A stretch of DNA of 64,000 nt, taken from assembly GCF_010974945.1 (NCBI RefSeq), contig NZ_JAAIVB010000079.1, positions 208,681 through 272,680 of the forward strand, in the 5' to 3' direction. Under the pieces are notes generated by a model, which saw nothing but the letters and a program-made list of their open reading frames with translations, had not been told where the DNA came from and did not search any database. The position numbers and the translations under genes are program-made. The first letter of the stretch is position 1; each line of letters begins with the position of its first letter. The stretch comes from Noviherbaspirillum galbum (GTDB taxonomy: Bacteria > Pseudomonadota > Gammaproteobacteria > Burkholderiales > Burkholderiaceae_D). Shown piece after piece: positions 25,343 to 33,952 of this stretch.

Positions 25343-25666
25343 TGCAGCGCATGACGCGGTTGCCGGCGCGCTTGCCTGTCGCAGTCGATGTCAGTACACT
25401 TGCGCTGTTTTCGTTTTCAGGAGCCCCGACTTGGGCAGTCACAGTACAACTTGTCAACCGTCGATACACGGATAACCGGCGAGAAAGTGCTTGAGCGGCA
25501 AGCTCCTCCAGGCGCCTCTCGCCCTACGGTGAGCGGGCGCGACACGCCATGATTCAGATCCCGTCTGAACCCCCATTCATGGCAGCGTTCCCAGCAGATT
25601 CAACAGCCCGCGGGCACAAGCCGCGGGAGGGTCGTGTCCATCGTCCGGGCGCGGCCGGGAGAGCAC
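25343..25666. other. corA upstream region
   Basis: About 320 bases without a supportable gene; short frames starting at 25342 lack family features. A GC-rich hairpin, CCCGCGG (25607-25613) and CCGCGGG (25621-25627) with a seven-base loop, lies 40 bases before the corA start and could be part of a leader. I could not match it to a known magnesium riboswitch. Confidence 0.45.
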
Positions 25667-26632
25667 ATGATTAATGTATTTGTCTTGCAAAACGGCCGTC
25701 TCAACCAGGTCAACATCGAAACCCGGCACGACCTGGAACAGGCCGCGCCGGTCTGGGTCGACCTGACCGACCCGAGCGACGAGGAACGTGCCTGGGTCAA
25801 GAGCATCTACGGCGTTACCCTGCCAGGCGAAGACGAAGTCAAGGACATCGAAGCCTCCGCCCGGTATTACGAAGCCGAAAACGGCGACCTCCACCTGCGC
25901 ACCGACTTCCTGCTCGAAGAAGACGACGGCCCCTCGCGCGTGGTCACCGTGGCCTTCATCCTCGCGCGCAACATGCTGTTCTCGGTCCATAACGACGACC
26001 TGCCGGTGTTCCGCCTCGTGCGTCTGCGCGCGCGTTCGCGTCCCGGTTCGATCGGCGACTACAAGGACGTGCTGCTCGACCTGTACGCGACCGATGCAGA
26101 GTATTCCGCGGATGCGCTCGAAGGCATCTACCAGAACCTGGAAGACGTCAGCCGCCGCGTGTTGCAGAAGGAATTGACCGACCAGGACGCCGCCGCCGCG
26201 CTCAACGCCATCGCCCAGGAAGAAGACTTGAACGGCCGCATCCGCCGCAACATGATGGATACCCGCCGCGCGGTCAGCTTCCTGATGCGGGGACGCCTGC
26301 TCAACGCCGAGCAGTTCGAGGAAGCCCGCCAGATCCTGCGCGACATCGAATCGCTCGACGGCCACACCGCCTTCCTCTTCGACAAGATCAACTTCCTGAT
26401 GGATGCCACCGTCGGCTTCATCAACATCAACCAGAACAAGATCATCAAGATATTCTCCGTGGCCTCGGTCGCCTTCCTGCCGCCAACGCTGATAGCCAGC
26501 ATCTACGGGATGAACTTCAAGCTCCTGCCGGAGCTGGAGTGGAGCTACGGGTATCCGTTTTCGCTGGGGTTGATGGTGGTGTCGGCGATCACGCCGTTCT
26601 GGTATTTCAGGAAGAGGGGATGGTTGAATTAG
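25667..26632 (+). CDS. corA: CorA-type magnesium/cobalt transporter
   Basis: CorA forms a pentameric inner-membrane channel for Mg2+ (also Co2+ and Ni2+). The 321-residue protein has a large N-terminal cytoplasmic domain, a long helical stalk region (about residues 170-260), then two C-terminal membrane helices; the first ends with the signature YGMNF (GMN motif, near residue 284) that forms the selectivity filter, and the second (FSLGLMVVSAITPFWYF) is followed by a basic tail KRGW. The ATG at 25667 follows GGGAGAG and gives the family start INVFVLQNG; a GTG 33 bases upstream is less likely. A structured region precedes it and a repeat island follows. Confidence 0.94.
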   Translation: MINVFVLQNGRLNQVNIETRHDLEQAAPVWVDLTDPSDEERAWVKSIYGVTLPGEDEVKDIEASARYYEAENGDLHLRTDFLLEEDDGPSRVVTVAFILARNMLFSVHNDDLPVFRLVRLRARSRPGSIGDYKDVLLDLYATDAEYSADALEGIYQNLEDVSRRVLQKELTDQDAAAALNAIAQEEDLNGRIRRNMMDTRRAVSFLMRGRLLNAEQFEEARQILRDIESLDGHTAFLFDKINFLMDATVGFININQNKIIKIFSVASVAFLPPTLIASIYGMNFKLLPELEWSYGYPFSLGLMVVSAITPFWYFRKRGWLN

Positions 26633-26708
26633 GGGAGGGGACTTCGGGCACTCCCTGATTGCCGCTGTCATTCGCGTGCAGGCGCTGTCATGCCTGACTA
26701 CTGCTGTC

Positions 26709-26728
26709 ATTCCCGCGAAGGCGGGAAT
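26709..26728. repeat. REP-like palindrome
   Basis: ATTCCCGCGAAGGCGGGAAT, with exact arms ATTCCCGC and GCGGGAAT around GAAG. It shares its core with 2448 and 22226. A degenerate copy in reverse orientation lies near 27467-27493, so the two bracket the whole repeat island. Confidence 0.7.
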
Positions 26729-26730
26729 CT

Positions 26731-26820
26731 CATTTCGGTTTTGTCTCGTTGCGGATTTCTCTCCGGTAGACCGGTTGCCTCTCCCACTCCGTGGGGGCTT
26801 GCCGGGGCTGGTCCCGGCGG
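26731..26820 (+). repeat. Left arm of ~90-bp inverted repeat
   Basis: This stretch (CATTTCGGTTTTGTCTCGTT onward to GGTCCCGGCGG) matches the reverse complement of 27306-27396 at most positions, including shared CACTCCGTGGGGGCTTGCCG and TTTCTCTCCGGT. Arms are about 490 bp apart. No coding content. Confidence 0.8.
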
Positions 26821-27016
26821 CCTAGGGACTTTCTTTATCAGCAGACCCTAGGCGGGCCCTACGAAAGTACCCAAAGAAAGCTGCTTCAACACCCATGTGG
26901 GAGTTACTTCGGGCGGCCTTGTTCGATGGGTTGAGGGGATGCCGTTCTCTGCGGTAGTAAGCACCTAGAAGGCAGATGGTGGTTCGGCCTCCTGCCGCAT
27001 CGGCATGGCTCTAGCC

Positions 27017-27266
27017 TGTTCCGACGGCGGGGAGCAGGAATCCGCGATCATGCCAATACCTACTGCCTTTCAAGCACCCTCCGCCCTGTCCCCTCCCATT
27101 CAAGGGGAGGGCTAGGGTGGGGATGGGTTTCGGTTGCGCTAAGCGGACAGGGTTTATTTCGCTGGTCATGTCAACGTTGTTCTTTGCTCGCACCGGAAAC
27201 CCATCCCCACCCCAACCCTCCCCTTGAAGGGGAGGGAGCTTGGTAGTCAGGGCGCGGGCGTGGAGG
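27017..27266 (+). repeat. ~250-bp dispersed non-coding element, copy 1
   Basis: The element contains an internal inverted pair (27093-27133 and 27193-27239) of the form CTCCC-TTCAAGGGGAGGG followed by GGTGGGGATGGGTTT, with a ~60-base spacer. A second copy in reverse orientation lies at 40466-40713. Similarity covers the left flank (TGTTCCGAC, TGCCAATACCT), both arms, the spacer (ATGTCAAC, CTTTGCT) and the right flank (GGTAGT-AGGGCGC). It has no open frame of interest. Confidence 0.8.
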
Positions 27267-27305
27267 TCGTAGCGTTCGCTTTTCTTTGGTTTGTTTCGTG
27301 GGGCC

Positions 27306-27396
27306 CGCCGGGGCCAGTCCCGGCAAGCCCCCACGGAGTGGGAACCGCAATCGGGTCACCGGAGAGAAACCCGCAACGAAACAAAACCGAAATGGG
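27306..27396 (-). repeat. Right arm of ~90-bp inverted repeat
   Basis: Reverse complement partner of 26731-26820. Together they enclose the 250-bp element, giving a nested palindromic layout. Confidence 0.8.
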
Positions 27397-27402
27397 AGCC
27401 CA

Positions 27403-27426
27403 CGACCTGCCTTGCAAGGCAGGTCG
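27403..27426. repeat. Perfect 24-bp palindrome
   Basis: The first half, CGACCTGCCTTG, is followed immediately by its exact reverse complement with no loop. It is too symmetric to be chance in non-coding DNA and could form a cruciform or be a protein-binding site. It lies just outside the right arm of the large inverted repeat. Confidence 0.75.
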
Positions 27427-27524
27427 GTTCCACAGGCGCAAGCCGGTGCCTCGCGAAACCCCTGCCACACCCCCGCCTCCGCGGAAATGACAATGGTGCC
27501 AAGGATCCCAGGAGGCCCCTTCTC

Positions 27525-28808
27525 CTACCTTAACTTCCCAAACACGCTCCGCGCCGCCGCAACCGTCTCCTCAATCACCGCATCGTCGTGCGCGGCCGAC
27601 ACGAACCCCGCCTCGAATGCCGACGGCGCAAGGTACACGCCCGCCTCCAGCATGCCGTGGAAGAAGGCATTGAACTTCTCCTTGTCGCACGCCATGACCT
27701 CGGCAAAGCTGCCGGGAACCCGGTCGGCGAAATACACGCCGAACATCCCTCCGACCGCATCGGCGCAGAAGCGTACGCCCGCGTCCTTTGCCGCGTTCGC
27801 GAGACCCTGCGCGAGCTTGGCCGTCTGCGCGGTCAGCGTCTCGTAGAATCCGGGCCGCTGGATGATCTTCATCGTCGTCAGGCCGGCGGCGACCGCGACC
27901 GGGTTGCCCGACAGGGTGCCGGCCTGGTAAACCGGACCCAGCGGGGCGAGGAATTTCATCACGTCCTTGCGGCCGCCGAATGCCGCAACCGGCAGCCCGC
28001 CGCCGATCACCTTGCCGAGAACCGTCAGGTCGGGCGTGACGCCGTACATGGTTTGCGCGCCGCCGAGTCCGACGCGGAAGCCGCACATCACTTCATCGAA
28101 GATCAGCAGCGCGCCGTGCTGGGTGCAGAGGCGGCGCATGGCTTGCAGGAATTCCGGCGTGGCGCGCACGAGGTTCATGTTGCCCGCCACGGGTTCGACC
28201 ACCACGCAGGCGATGTCGCCGCCCATGCGGGCGAAGAGATCTTCGAGTTGCTGCGGGTCGTTGTAGTCGAGCACCAGGGTGTGCTTGGCGAAGTCTTCGG
28301 GCACGCCGGCCGAGGTGGGATTGCCGAAGGTGAGCAGGCCGCTGCCGGCCTTGACCAGCAGGGAATCGGCGTGGCCGTGGTAGCAGCCTTCGAACTTCAC
28401 GATCTTGGTGCGGCCGGTGGCGCCGCGGGCGAGGCGCAGGGCGCTCATCGCCGCTTCGGTGCCGCTCGACACCAGGCGCACCTGTTCCACCGAGGGCAGG
28501 ATGCGGCAGATTTCCTCGGCCATCTCGATCTCGCCTTCGGTCGGCGCGCCGAAGCTCAGGCCGCGGGCTGCGGCGTCCTGCACCGCGTGGATGACCTCGG
28601 GATGGGCGTGGCCGACGATGGCCGGGCCCCAGGAGCCGATGTAGTCGATATAGCGCTTGCCGTCGGCGTCCCAGAAGTGCGGGCCTTCGGCGCGGGTGAT
28701 GAAGCGGGGCGTGCCGCCCACCGAGCGGAAGGCGCGTACCGGCGAATTGACGCCGCCGGGCGTGCTGGCCTGGGCACGCTCGAAGAGAATGTCGTTCTTT
28801 GAAGTCAT
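27525..28808 (-). CDS. hemL: Glutamate-1-semialdehyde 2,1-aminomutase
   Basis: HemL converts glutamate-1-semialdehyde to 5-aminolevulinate, feeding haem synthesis. The 427-residue protein is a class III PLP aminotransferase: [19 protein letters not shown] and [17 protein letters not shown] at the N-terminus, [15 protein letters not shown] for phosphate binding, the cofactor Asp in [12 protein letters not shown], and the PLP lysine in [17 protein letters not shown] chose the ATG eight bases after the thiD stop; a TTG overlapping that stop would add four residues. Neither has a good ribosome site, so coupling to thiD is likely. The thiD-hemL order is common in Burkholderiales. Confidence 0.96.
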   Translation of the reverse strand: MTSKNDILFERAQASTPGGVNSPVRAFRSVGGTPRFITRAEGPHFWDADGKRYIDYIGSWGPAIVGHAHPEVIHAVQDAAARGLSFGAPTEGEIEMAEEICRILPSVEQVRLVSSGTEAAMSALRLARGATGRTKIVKFEGCYHGHADSLLVKAGSGLLTFGNPTSAGVPEDFAKHTLVLDYNDPQQLEDLFARMGGDIACVVVEPVAGNMNLVRATPEFLQAMRRLCTQHGALLIFDEVMCGFRVGLGGAQTMYGVTPDLTVLGKVIGGGLPVAAFGGRKDVMKFLAPLGPVYQAGTLSGNPVAVAAGLTTMKIIQRPGFYETLTAQTAKLAQGLANAAKDAGVRFCADAVGGMFGVYFADRVPGSFAEVMACDKEKFNAFFHGMLEAGVYLAPSAFEAGFVSAAHDDAVIEETVAAARSVFGKLR

Positions 28809-28816
28809 GGAATGGT

Positions 28817-29680
28817 TCAAGATGCGGAAGGGGAATCGGAAGGCGCGTCGCCGTCGGGTTCGCGCGCCCAGAAGTAGCGGTCGGGCGTCAGCTTGCCCAT
28901 GCCGAGGCGATGGGCGTTGGTCAGGGCGGCATGGGTGAATTCCTGCGCCTCGAATACCGCTTCGGGCACGTCGACGCCGTTGGCCATCATGGCCGCCATG
29001 GTCGCCGACATGGTGCTGCCGGCGCCGCTGAAGGAACCCGGCATGCGGGTCCAGGTGTCCTGGCGCAGCACGCCGGACGCGTCGAACAGGGTATTGGTCA
29101 CCTCGTGGACGGCGCCGCCGGGCGTATTGGTGACGAACACGTATTCGCAGCCCATCTCGATGAGGTGCAGCACGTCCACCGCCAGCATGTCTTCCGAGGA
29201 GGGCTCGCGCCAGGTCTCGGCGAAACGCGACAACTCCACCGCCGACGTCAGGAACAGGGTGGACTGGGGCAGCAGCAGTTCGCGGATCGCCACCAGCAGG
29301 TCTTCGCTTTCATGGCCCTGCTCGGGGATGGCGGTGATGAAGGGATCGAGGATCAGCGGCACGTCCGGATAGTCGGACATGATCTCCGCGATCACCGTGA
29401 CGTTCTCGATGTCGCCGACGGCGCCGACCTTGAAGGCGGCCACCGGCATGTCTTCCAGCAGCACGCGCGCCTGGTCGGACACCCAGTCGGCCTCCACCGG
29501 CTGGGACTCTTCCACGCGCGCGGTATCGCCGATCAGGATGGACGTGACCACCGACAAGCCGTGGCATCCCATGGCGGCGAACGAGGCCAGGTCCGCCTGG
29601 ATGCCGATCGCGCCGACCGGATCTGTTGCGCCGAAGGTCAGGATCAGCGGCGAAGTGGGAATTGCACTTTGGGTTTGCAC
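28817..29680 (-). CDS. thiD: Hydroxymethylpyrimidine/phosphomethylpyrimidine kinase
   Basis: ThiD phosphorylates HMP and HMP-P in thiamine synthesis. The 287-residue ribokinase-fold protein has [21 protein letters not shown] near the start (in place of the usual SGSDPSGGAGIQADLKTF; given here as landmarks only), the [12 protein letters not shown] strand, and the anion-hole region [20 protein letters not shown] near the C-terminus. The first motif deviates from the canonical SGxDxSGGAG pattern, and the second has [12 protein letters not shown] where GTGCTLSA is usual; catalytic Cys-for-Ser changes occur in some ThiD, so activity is likely but not certain. The start is uncertain: I chose GTG at 29680. 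It is divergent from rubredoxin. Confidence 0.82.
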   Translation of the reverse strand: MQTQSAIPTSPLILTFGATDPVGAIGIQADLASFAAMGCHGLSVVTSILIGDTARVEESQPVEADWVSDQARVLLEDMPVAAFKVGAVGDIENVTVIAEIMSDYPDVPLILDPFITAIPEQGHESEDLLVAIRELLLPQSTLFLTSAVELSRFAETWREPSSEDMLAVDVLHLIEMGCEYVFVTNTPGGAVHEVTNTLFDASGVLRQDTWTRMPGSFSGAGSTMSATMAAMMANGVDVPEAVFEAQEFTHAALTNAHRLGMGKLTPDRYFWAREPDGDAPSDSPSAS

Positions 29681-29736
29681 GATTCGTAAAGTAAGATAAC
29701 CGGCTTTGCATTTTACTCGATAGAAGGGTGGCAACC

Positions 29737-29919
29737 GTGAGCGACAACGTGGAATTCAAGACCTGGATGTGCCTGATTTGCGGATGGGTGTATGACGAGG
29801 CCGCTGGATTGCCGGACGAAGGCATTGCCCCCGGAACACGCTGGGAGGACGTCCCCATGAACTGGACCTGCCCCGAGTGCGGCGCGCGCAAGGAAGATTT
29901 CGAGATGGTCGCCATCTGA
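29737..29919 (+). CDS. Rubredoxin
   Basis: A 60-residue electron-transfer protein with one Fe(Cys)4 centre. The ligands are Cys12/Cys15 in MCLICGWVYDE and Cys45/Cys48 in WTCPECGARKEDF, with the typical PDEGIAPGTRWEDVP in between. I chose the GTG at 29737 because AGAAGG lies nine bases upstream; a GTG three codons earlier abuts that ribosome site. Rubredoxins serve alkane hydroxylases or oxygen and superoxide reductases, but no such partner is adjacent; the gene sits divergently from thiD and 170 bases before pilG. The thiD-rubredoxin-pilG adjacency is frequent in beta- and gammaproteobacteria. Confidence 0.93.
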   Translation: MSDNVEFKTWMCLICGWVYDEAAGLPDEGIAPGTRWEDVPMNWTCPECGARKEDFEMVAI

Positions 29920-30034
29920 GGCCGCCGGTTACCATTTTTATCACGTTCATCGGATGATCCGTATCAGACGCTTAACAGGTATCGCATAAAAACGACGCAG
30001 GCCTTGACGTAGTACTTGTTCAAAATCAATCATC

Positions 30035-30064
30035 TTGCCTTAAGGCATATTAGGATCGTATATT
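30035..30064 (+). promoter_or_regulatory. Putative promoter of the pilG operon
   Basis: TTGCCT (30035-30040) and TATATT (30059-30064) are 18 bases apart, in an AT-rich stretch just before pilG. The ATG is 27 bases beyond the -10, so the 5' leader would be short. Confidence 0.5.
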
Positions 30065-30090
30065 GAGGATCCTTGAACGAGATTACCGTC

Positions 30091-30492
30091 ATGACAACAG
30101 CATTCGATACCAACAGTTTAAAAATCATGGTCATCGACGACAGCAGCACGATCCGTCGGTCAGCGGAAATCTTCCTGGGCCAGGCTGGCTACCAGGTGGT
30201 GCTGGCGGATGACGGATTCGACGCGCTGGCAAAGATGAACGATCACAAGCCGGCGCTCATCTTCTGCGACATCCTGATGCCGCGTCTCGACGGTTACCAA
30301 ACCTGCGCTCTCATCAAGAAGAGCGCCAAGTTCCATTCAACGCCGGTGATCATGCTTTCCTCCAAGGACGGCCTGTTCGACCGGGCGCGGGGCGCCATGG
30401 TGGGGTCGGACGCTTACCTGACCAAGCCCTTCACCAAGGACAGTCTTCTCAAGACAGTGCGCGAGCACGCTGCCCAGGCGCTTACCGCCTAA
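30091..30492 (+). CDS. pilG: Twitching motility response regulator PilG
   Basis: A 133-residue single-domain CheY-like regulator. It shows the acidic pair in MVIDDSSTIRRSAE, the phosphoacceptor Asp in IFCDILMPRLDGYQTCALIK, Thr/Ser in VIMLSSKDGLFD and the conserved Lys in YLTKPFTKDSLL. The long match around RLDGYQTCALIK and MLSSKDGLFDRARG is diagnostic for PilG of the Pil-Chp system. PilG~P promotes pilus extension and surface-sensing cAMP signalling in Pseudomonas. I chose the ATG; a TTG 18 bases upstream has GAGG too close. It is the first gene of pilG-pilH-pilI-pilJ-chpA. Confidence 0.95.
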   Translation: MTTAFDTNSLKIMVIDDSSTIRRSAEIFLGQAGYQVVLADDGFDALAKMNDHKPALIFCDILMPRLDGYQTCALIKKSAKFHSTPVIMLSSKDGLFDRARGAMVGSDAYLTKPFTKDSLLKTVREHAAQALTA

Positions 30493-30512
30493 TCATCATC
30501 TCAAGGTCCACG

Positions 30513-30878
30513 ATGCCCATTCAAAAAATCCTGGTGGTCGACGATTCTCCGACCGAGCGTTATTTCCTGACGGACATTCTGGTCAAGAACGGCTTTTCCG
30601 TCTCGACCGCCGAGAACGGCGAGGAAGCCATGTCCAAGATCAAGGCCGACAAGCCGCACCTGATCCTGATGGACGTGGTCATGCCCGGCCAGAACGGCTT
30701 CCAGGTCACGCGCGCCATCTCGCGCGATCCCGAGACCGAATCCGTGCCGGTGATCATCTGCACCAGCAAGGGCCAGGAAACCGACCGCATCTGGGGCATG
30801 CGCCAGGGCGCCAGCGAATACATCGTCAAGCCGGTCGATCCCCAGGAACTGCTGTCCAAGATCGCCGCGCTGGGCTGA
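30513..30878 (+). CDS. pilH: Twitching motility response regulator PilH
   Basis: A 121-residue CheY-like regulator, the same length as Pseudomonas PilH. It has ILVVDDSPTERYFLTDIL with the acidic pair, phosphoacceptor Asp in LILMDVVMPGQNGFQ, Thr/Ser in VIICTSKGQETDRIWG and Lys in YIVKPVDPQELL. SPTERYFLTD and TSKGQETDRIWGMRQGA are characteristic of PilH. In Pseudomonas, PilH opposes PilG and acts as a phosphate sink for ChpA. It lies 20 bases after pilG with AAGG before the ATG, and four bases before pilI. Confidence 0.95.
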   Translation: MPIQKILVVDDSPTERYFLTDILVKNGFSVSTAENGEEAMSKIKADKPHLILMDVVMPGQNGFQVTRAISRDPETESVPVIICTSKGQETDRIWGMRQGASEYIVKPVDPQELLSKIAALG

Positions 30879-30882
30879 CGCC

Positions 30883-31461
30883 ATGAGCACGCCGACCCTG
30901 GAGGGCGCGAAGGAAAATGCGGTCGCCGGGCGCGACCTCGGGGCGCGCCGCACCCGGCTGCGGGAGTTCCAGACGCAGCTCGTCGAGCGCATGCAGGCGG
31001 TCAGCAGCGGCGCGCAGATCCAGGCGCGCCAGCTCGGCGTGGTGATCGGCGAGACGCGCTGGCTGCTCAACCTGCAGGAGGCGGGGGAAATCGTGTCGGT
31101 GGCCGGCATCACGCCGGTGCCACTGACGCAGGACTGGTATCTCGGCCTCACCAACATCCGCGGCAACCTCGTGAGCGTGGTGGATTTCGCGCGCTTCTGC
31201 GGCATGCCCGCCACTTCCATCGACAAGGAATGCCGCGTCGTCGCCTTCGGCGCGGCGCTCGGCTTCAATTGCGGCTTGCTGGTATCGCGCGTCGCCGGCC
31301 TGCGGCACGCCGGCGACATGCAGCCGCTGGAAGGCGACGCCGGCGGCCAGGGACCGGCCTGGGCGGCGCGCCGCCACGTCGACCGCGACGGCCAGACCTG
31401 GACCGAGCTCAACCTGTCGCTCATCGCGCAGGACCCGCGTTTCCTGCAGGTCGGATTGTAG
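30883..31461 (+). CDS. pilI: CheW-like adaptor PilI
   Basis: A 192-residue CheW-domain protein that docks the PilJ receptor to the ChpA kinase. The CheW fold begins near [20 protein letters not shown] and includes the receptor-contact segment [21 protein letters not shown], which is the usual GLxNxRGxxxxVxD motif. An N-terminal stretch of about 45 residues, basic and helical, precedes it. The position between pilH and pilJ makes the assignment firm. Spacing is tight upstream (4 bases) and 73 bases downstream. Confidence 0.93.
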   Translation: MSTPTLEGAKENAVAGRDLGARRTRLREFQTQLVERMQAVSSGAQIQARQLGVVIGETRWLLNLQEAGEIVSVAGITPVPLTQDWYLGLTNIRGNLVSVVDFARFCGMPATSIDKECRVVAFGAALGFNCGLLVSRVAGLRHAGDMQPLEGDAGGQGPAWAARRHVDRDGQTWTELNLSLIAQDPRFLQVGL

Positions 31462-31534
31462 TTACGGCGGCACCAGAACAAATCAAGAACGATTCCAAGA
31501 ACAGAGACAGAGCGAACGATTAGGAGACCAAGAA

Positions 31535-33847
31535 ATGGCGTTCAACGTACCCTTCCTGAACAAGACCAAGCAGGACGCGCTGGTGGAAGAACTGGCCGGC
31601 GAGGCGCGCAGCCTCCCCACTTCGACGGCGAATGCCGAGACGGTGGAAGTGCATGATGCGCAGGCAGCCGCCTTGCCCAATCTGGACGCCAACACCCAGT
31701 CGCCGCGGGACCCGAACGCGACCTACATCGGCGATGCCTTGCAGAATGCACGCGACATCCGCCTGCCGATCATCGGCAACCTGCCGCTGCAGCAGCAGGT
31801 CCGCGTCCTGCTCTCCGCGCTCGGCGGCTCCCTGCTGCTGTCGGCGGGCATGGTGTGGCTGAACTCCAGCCATTCCGTCCTGTCGTCCACCCAGACGCAG
31901 ATCGCCGGTGACGCCCTGATGCACTCCCAGCGTATCGGCAAGGCGGCGCCCAACGCCATTCAGGGCAACCCCGAGGCGTTCAAGCAGCTCGAGGACAGCC
32001 GCGCCGAACTCAACCGCGACCTCACCGTGCTGCTCAAGGGCGGCGACTACCAGGGCCGCGACATCGCCTCCCCGAATGGGCAGATGGAAGCGCTGCTCAA
32101 GGAAACCCAGAAGATCTGGGGCAATTCCGACAAGGCGGCGGAAACCATCCTCAAGCTGAAGAAGGAACTGACCGGCTTCGGCGCCACGCTGCAAAAGCTG
32201 AACTCGCTGTCGCCGGTGCTGCTCGAGCTGACCGAGCAGATCGCCACGCTCAAGGCCCAGGGCGGCGCATCGCCGCGCGAGATCTCCGCCGCCGGCCAGC
32301 TCGTGATGCTGACCCAGCGCCTCGGACGCAGCGCCAACGAATTCCTCACCTCCGAAGGCGTGAACCCCGAGACCGCGTTCCTGCTCGGCAAGGACACCAA
32401 CACCTTCCGCGACATCACCGAAGGCTTCCTGAACGGCAGCGAGGTGCTGCGCCTGTCCGCCACCAAGGATGCCGACACCCGCGACAAGCTGACCGAACTG
32501 CAGGGCGCGTTCAACGAATACCAGCAATCGGTGGCAACCATCCTCGGCAACCTGCAAAACTTCATCGCCGCCAAGCAATCCGAACAGCTGATCTTCGCGG
32601 AGAACGAAACCCTCAAGCAGCGCATCACCAACCTGCAAAAGTCCTACCGCGGCGAGGAAGACACGCTGCACTGGACCTTCTGGCTGATGATGGGCCTGGC
32701 CGGCGCCGCGCTGGTATCCGCGGTCGGCATTGCCCTCGTGCTGCTGCAGGACAGCCGCAACCGTACCAAGGAAGCGGACCACCGCCGCCAGGAAGCGGAA
32801 GAGCAGCGCCTCGCCGCATTGCAGAAGGAAGAAGAGGCCAAGGCCGCCAACGACCAGAACCAGGCCGCGATTCTGCGCCTGATGAACGAACTGCAGGAAG
32901 TGGCGGACGGCGACCTGACGATCCAGGCGACGGTGTCCGAAGACATCACCGGTGCGATCGCCGACTCGGTGAACTACACCGTGGAAGAACTGCGCGGCCT
33001 GGTCGGCCGCGTGACCCGCACCGCGGAGCAGGTGACCTCGGCATCGAACGAAGCCCAGAACATTTCCAGCGAACTGCTCGTCGCGTCGCAGAAGCAGTCG
33101 CGCGAGATCCAGGAAACCGGCCAGGCGGTACTCGACATGGCGACCCAGATTACCGACGTGTCCAAGGCCGCGAACGAATCGGCCGAGGTGGCGCGCCAGT
33201 CGGTGACGGCGGCAGACCAGGGCGCCCGCGCGGTGGAAGACGCCATCAAGGGCATGAATGAAATCCGCGAGCAGATCCAGGAAACCTCCAAGCGAATCAA
33301 GCGCCTCGGCGAATCCTCGCAGGAGATCGGCGAAATCACCGAACTGATTTCCGACATTACCGAACAGACCAACGTGCTGGCGCTGAACGCCGCCATCCAG
33401 GCGGCTTCCGCCGGCGAGGCGGGCCGCGGCTTCTCGGTGGTGGCGGAAGAAGTGCAGCGCCTGGCGGAACGTTCCGGCGAGGCAACCAAGCAGATCGGCG
33501 CGCTGGTGCGCACCATTCAGACCGATACCCACGACGCGGTCGCCGCAATGGAAAAGTCCACCGAGGGCGTGGTCGAGGGCGCGAAACTGTCCGACGCCGC
33601 CGGTGCCGCGCTGGCCGAGATCCGCAACGTTTCGAACCGCCTCGCGGAACTGATCCAGAACATTTCCCTGGCGACGGAACAGCAGGCCACCTCCGCCAAC
33701 GGCGTGGCGCAGAACATCCAGAACATCCTGAACGTGACCGAACAGACCCAGCACGGCACCCAGCAGACGGCGCAGTCGATTCGCGAACTGTCCAAGCTGG
33801 CGGAGGAACTGAAGAATTCCGTGTCCCGTTTCCGCGTGACTGCCTGA
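31535..33847 (+). CDS. pilJ: Methyl-accepting chemoreceptor PilJ
   Basis: PilJ is the receptor of the twitching chemosensory system. The 770-residue protein has a long cytoplasmic N-terminus, a first membrane helix (about 91-110, [20 protein letters not shown]), a periplasmic region (112-378) with two PilJ-type helical modules, a second helix (about 382-404) and a HAMP-like/coiled signalling part ending in the conserved hairpin tip [20 protein letters not shown] (about 610-630). The tip identifies a chemoreceptor that binds CheW/CheA. The Ala/Ser-rich periplasmic region senses pilin in Pseudomonas. It is about 90 residues longer than P. aeruginosa PilJ, mostly at the N-terminus. A strong AGGAGA lies seven bases before the ATG. 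Confidence 0.95.
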   Translation: MAFNVPFLNKTKQDALVEELAGEARSLPTSTANAETVEVHDAQAAALPNLDANTQSPRDPNATYIGDALQNARDIRLPIIGNLPLQQQVRVLLSALGGSLLLSAGMVWLNSSHSVLSSTQTQIAGDALMHSQRIGKAAPNAIQGNPEAFKQLEDSRAELNRDLTVLLKGGDYQGRDIASPNGQMEALLKETQKIWGNSDKAAETILKLKKELTGFGATLQKLNSLSPVLLELTEQIATLKAQGGASPREISAAGQLVMLTQRLGRSANEFLTSEGVNPETAFLLGKDTNTFRDITEGFLNGSEVLRLSATKDADTRDKLTELQGAFNEYQQSVATILGNLQNFIAAKQSEQLIFAENETLKQRITNLQKSYRGEEDTLHWTFWLMMGLAGAALVSAVGIALVLLQDSRNRTKEADHRRQEAEEQRLAALQKEEEAKAANDQNQAAILRLMNELQEVADGDLTIQATVSEDITGAIADSVNYTVEELRGLVGRVTRTAEQVTSASNEAQNISSELLVASQKQSREIQETGQAVLDMATQITDVSKAANESAEVARQSVTAADQGARAVEDAIKGMNEIREQIQETSKRIKRLGESSQEIGEITELISDITEQTNVLALNAAIQAASAGEAGRGFSVVAEEVQRLAERSGEATKQIGALVRTIQTDTHDAVAAMEKSTEGVVEGAKLSDAAGAALAEIRNVSNRLAELIQNISLATEQQATSANGVAQNIQNILNVTEQTQHGTQQTAQSIRELSKLAEELKNSVSRFRVTA

Positions 33848-33952
33848 GTGGCCACCTGAGCCAAGGACGATTCCCGACTCACCGGCAACCGAAGAACCCT
33901 TGCCGCGGCATGCGCCCTCCGGCCATGCCGCGCCTGTCCCCCAGAGGCCGTC

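Larger units (their letters stand above)
26633..27524. other. Repeat island between corA and hemL
   Basis: Nearly 900 bases with no credible gene. The content is layered inverted repeats: REP-like sequences at the outside, a ~90-bp inverted pair inside, then a ~250-bp element which itself contains an inverted pair. Each is listed separately. It separates convergent corA and hemL, so no promoter is needed here. Confidence 0.8.

Noticed and set aside
25343..25666. Magnesium riboswitch before corA
   Set aside because: Only one short GC hairpin is clear; no match to M-box or mgtA leader features could be made by eye.
26633..27524. Small plus and minus frames within the repeat island
   Set aside because: They run through inverted repeats, contain Pro/Arg/Gly-rich sequence and have no homology or initiation signals.
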